64,000 nucleotides of DNA, taken from Flavobacteriaceae bacterium. GTDB lineage: Bacteria > Bacteroidota > Bacteroidia > Flavobacteriales > Flavobacteriaceae. The notes below the pieces were generated by a model. It was given only the letters and a program-made list of their open reading frames with translations, was not told the DNA's origin and did not search any database. The stretch covers positions 1 to 64,000 of the forward strand of contig JALWTD010000020.1 in the NCBI GenBank assembly GCA_027082925.1, read 5' to 3'. A program made the translations under genes and the position numbers. Positions 63,800 through 64,000 of this stretch are shown here, piece after piece; the first letter of the stretch is position 1, and each line of letters begins with the position of its first letter.

Positions 63800-64000
63800 T
63801 TACTTAAAATAGGTTGAATATTCAGCCAAATGTTGATTTAATTTAGCGTAAGTTTCTTTACATTTTTGAAGATCTTTTGAGGCTAAATCTTTAAAAAGCT
63901 CTCTCATAGGAACTAGATAATTATGTAGTTGGTTATGAGATTCTCCTTCCATAGTACATTCTGATATAATGGTGCCAAATTCTTTTTCTAGATTGCTTTT
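63800..64000 (-). CDS. Partial gene at the window edge, unknown function
   Basis: The C-terminal 66 residues of a protein whose start lies beyond the window. The visible part is charged and helical, with ECTMEGESHNQLHNYL and KDLQKCKETYAKLNQHL, and ends in AEYSTYFK. It contains two cysteines and several histidines. I do not recognise the family. It stands 21 bases upstream of the ATPase gene, so it is probably the preceding gene of the exporter operon. Confidence 0.6.
   Translation of the reverse strand, partial: KSNLEKEFGTIISECTMEGESHNQLHNYLVPMRELFKDLASKDLQKCKETYAKLNQHLAEYSTYFK

Noticed and set aside
1-64000. CRISPR arrays, tRNA, rRNA, insertion sequences or prophage
   Set aside because: No array of regularly spaced repeats, no cloverleaf, no transposase or integrase and no phage structural gene was found on reading both strands; a tRNAscan and Infernal run would be decisive.

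Overview
The window reads as a stretch of chromosome from a low-GC Gram-negative member of the Flavobacteriaceae (Bacteroidota). Supporting signs are a secreted protein with a type IX secretion (Por_Sec) C-terminal tail, an IPExxxVDY-family protein, DUF4270, DUF2891 and DUF2141 proteins, a complete Bat (Bacteroides aerotolerance) operon, TonB-dependent receptor architecture, and many intergenic boxes of the Bacteroidota promoter type TAnnTTTG. The genus cannot be fixed from the sequence. No tRNA, rRNA, CRISPR array, insertion sequence or prophage was seen.

Layout. 1-395: non-coding, with two minisatellites and a terminator. 396-7675 (minus): the most unusual region, an eight-gene cluster that looks like a divergent chaperone/usher-type surface-fibre system. 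It holds a two-domain Ig-like periplasmic chaperone candidate, a 908-residue outer-membrane usher-like protein with CarboxypepD_reg-like C-terminal domains, three paralogous secreted pilin-like subunits and a fourth small secreted protein. A LytTR response regulator and a degenerate-receiver/Hpt protein are embedded among the subunit genes. 7932-15031 (plus): DsbD, a class V aminotransferase, a HupE/UreJ-like membrane protein, dCMP deaminase, an S41 protease and LpxH. 15098-17731 (minus): a TonB-dependent receptor broken by one in-frame TAA. 18195-26423 (plus): moxR, DUF58, an anchored protein and batA to batE. 26424-32847: mixed genes, many in tightly packed convergent pairs (CvpA, a T9SS-exported glycoside-hydrolase-like protein, a TlpA-like thioredoxin, YraN, LD-carboxypeptidase).

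32975-37680: metG, tex and ssb. 37681-38774: a small accessory patch with a 28-bp perfect palindrome, a NUMOD4/HNH nuclease gene and a zinc-ribbon protein gene. 38782-43785: alkaline phosphatase, an M28 peptidase and a DUF2891 lipoprotein. 43782-49392: the flavobacterial core block pyk, IPExxxVDY, rnc, fabF, acpP and, divergently, purN with a viroplasmin-type RNase H. 49396-55341: sufS, envelope proteins (porin-like, DUF4270, a beta-barrel) and a Kelch lipoprotein. 55512-57289: a LytS-type kinase with its LytTR regulator. 57296-64000 (minus): an ATP-cone/PD-(D/E)XK nuclease, an OMPLA-like protein, DUF2141, a small membrane protein and a two-ATPase/two-permease ABC-2 exporter, ending in a gene cut by the window edge.

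The strongest candidate for an undescribed system is the 396-7675 cluster. Its assignment rests on gene order, lengths, signal peptides and fold-like patterns, not on a database match. The clearest non-gene signals are the palindrome at 37768-37795, the 14-bp inverted repeat at 53311-53380, the 17-bp hairpin at 55378-55415 and the repeats at 123-300.
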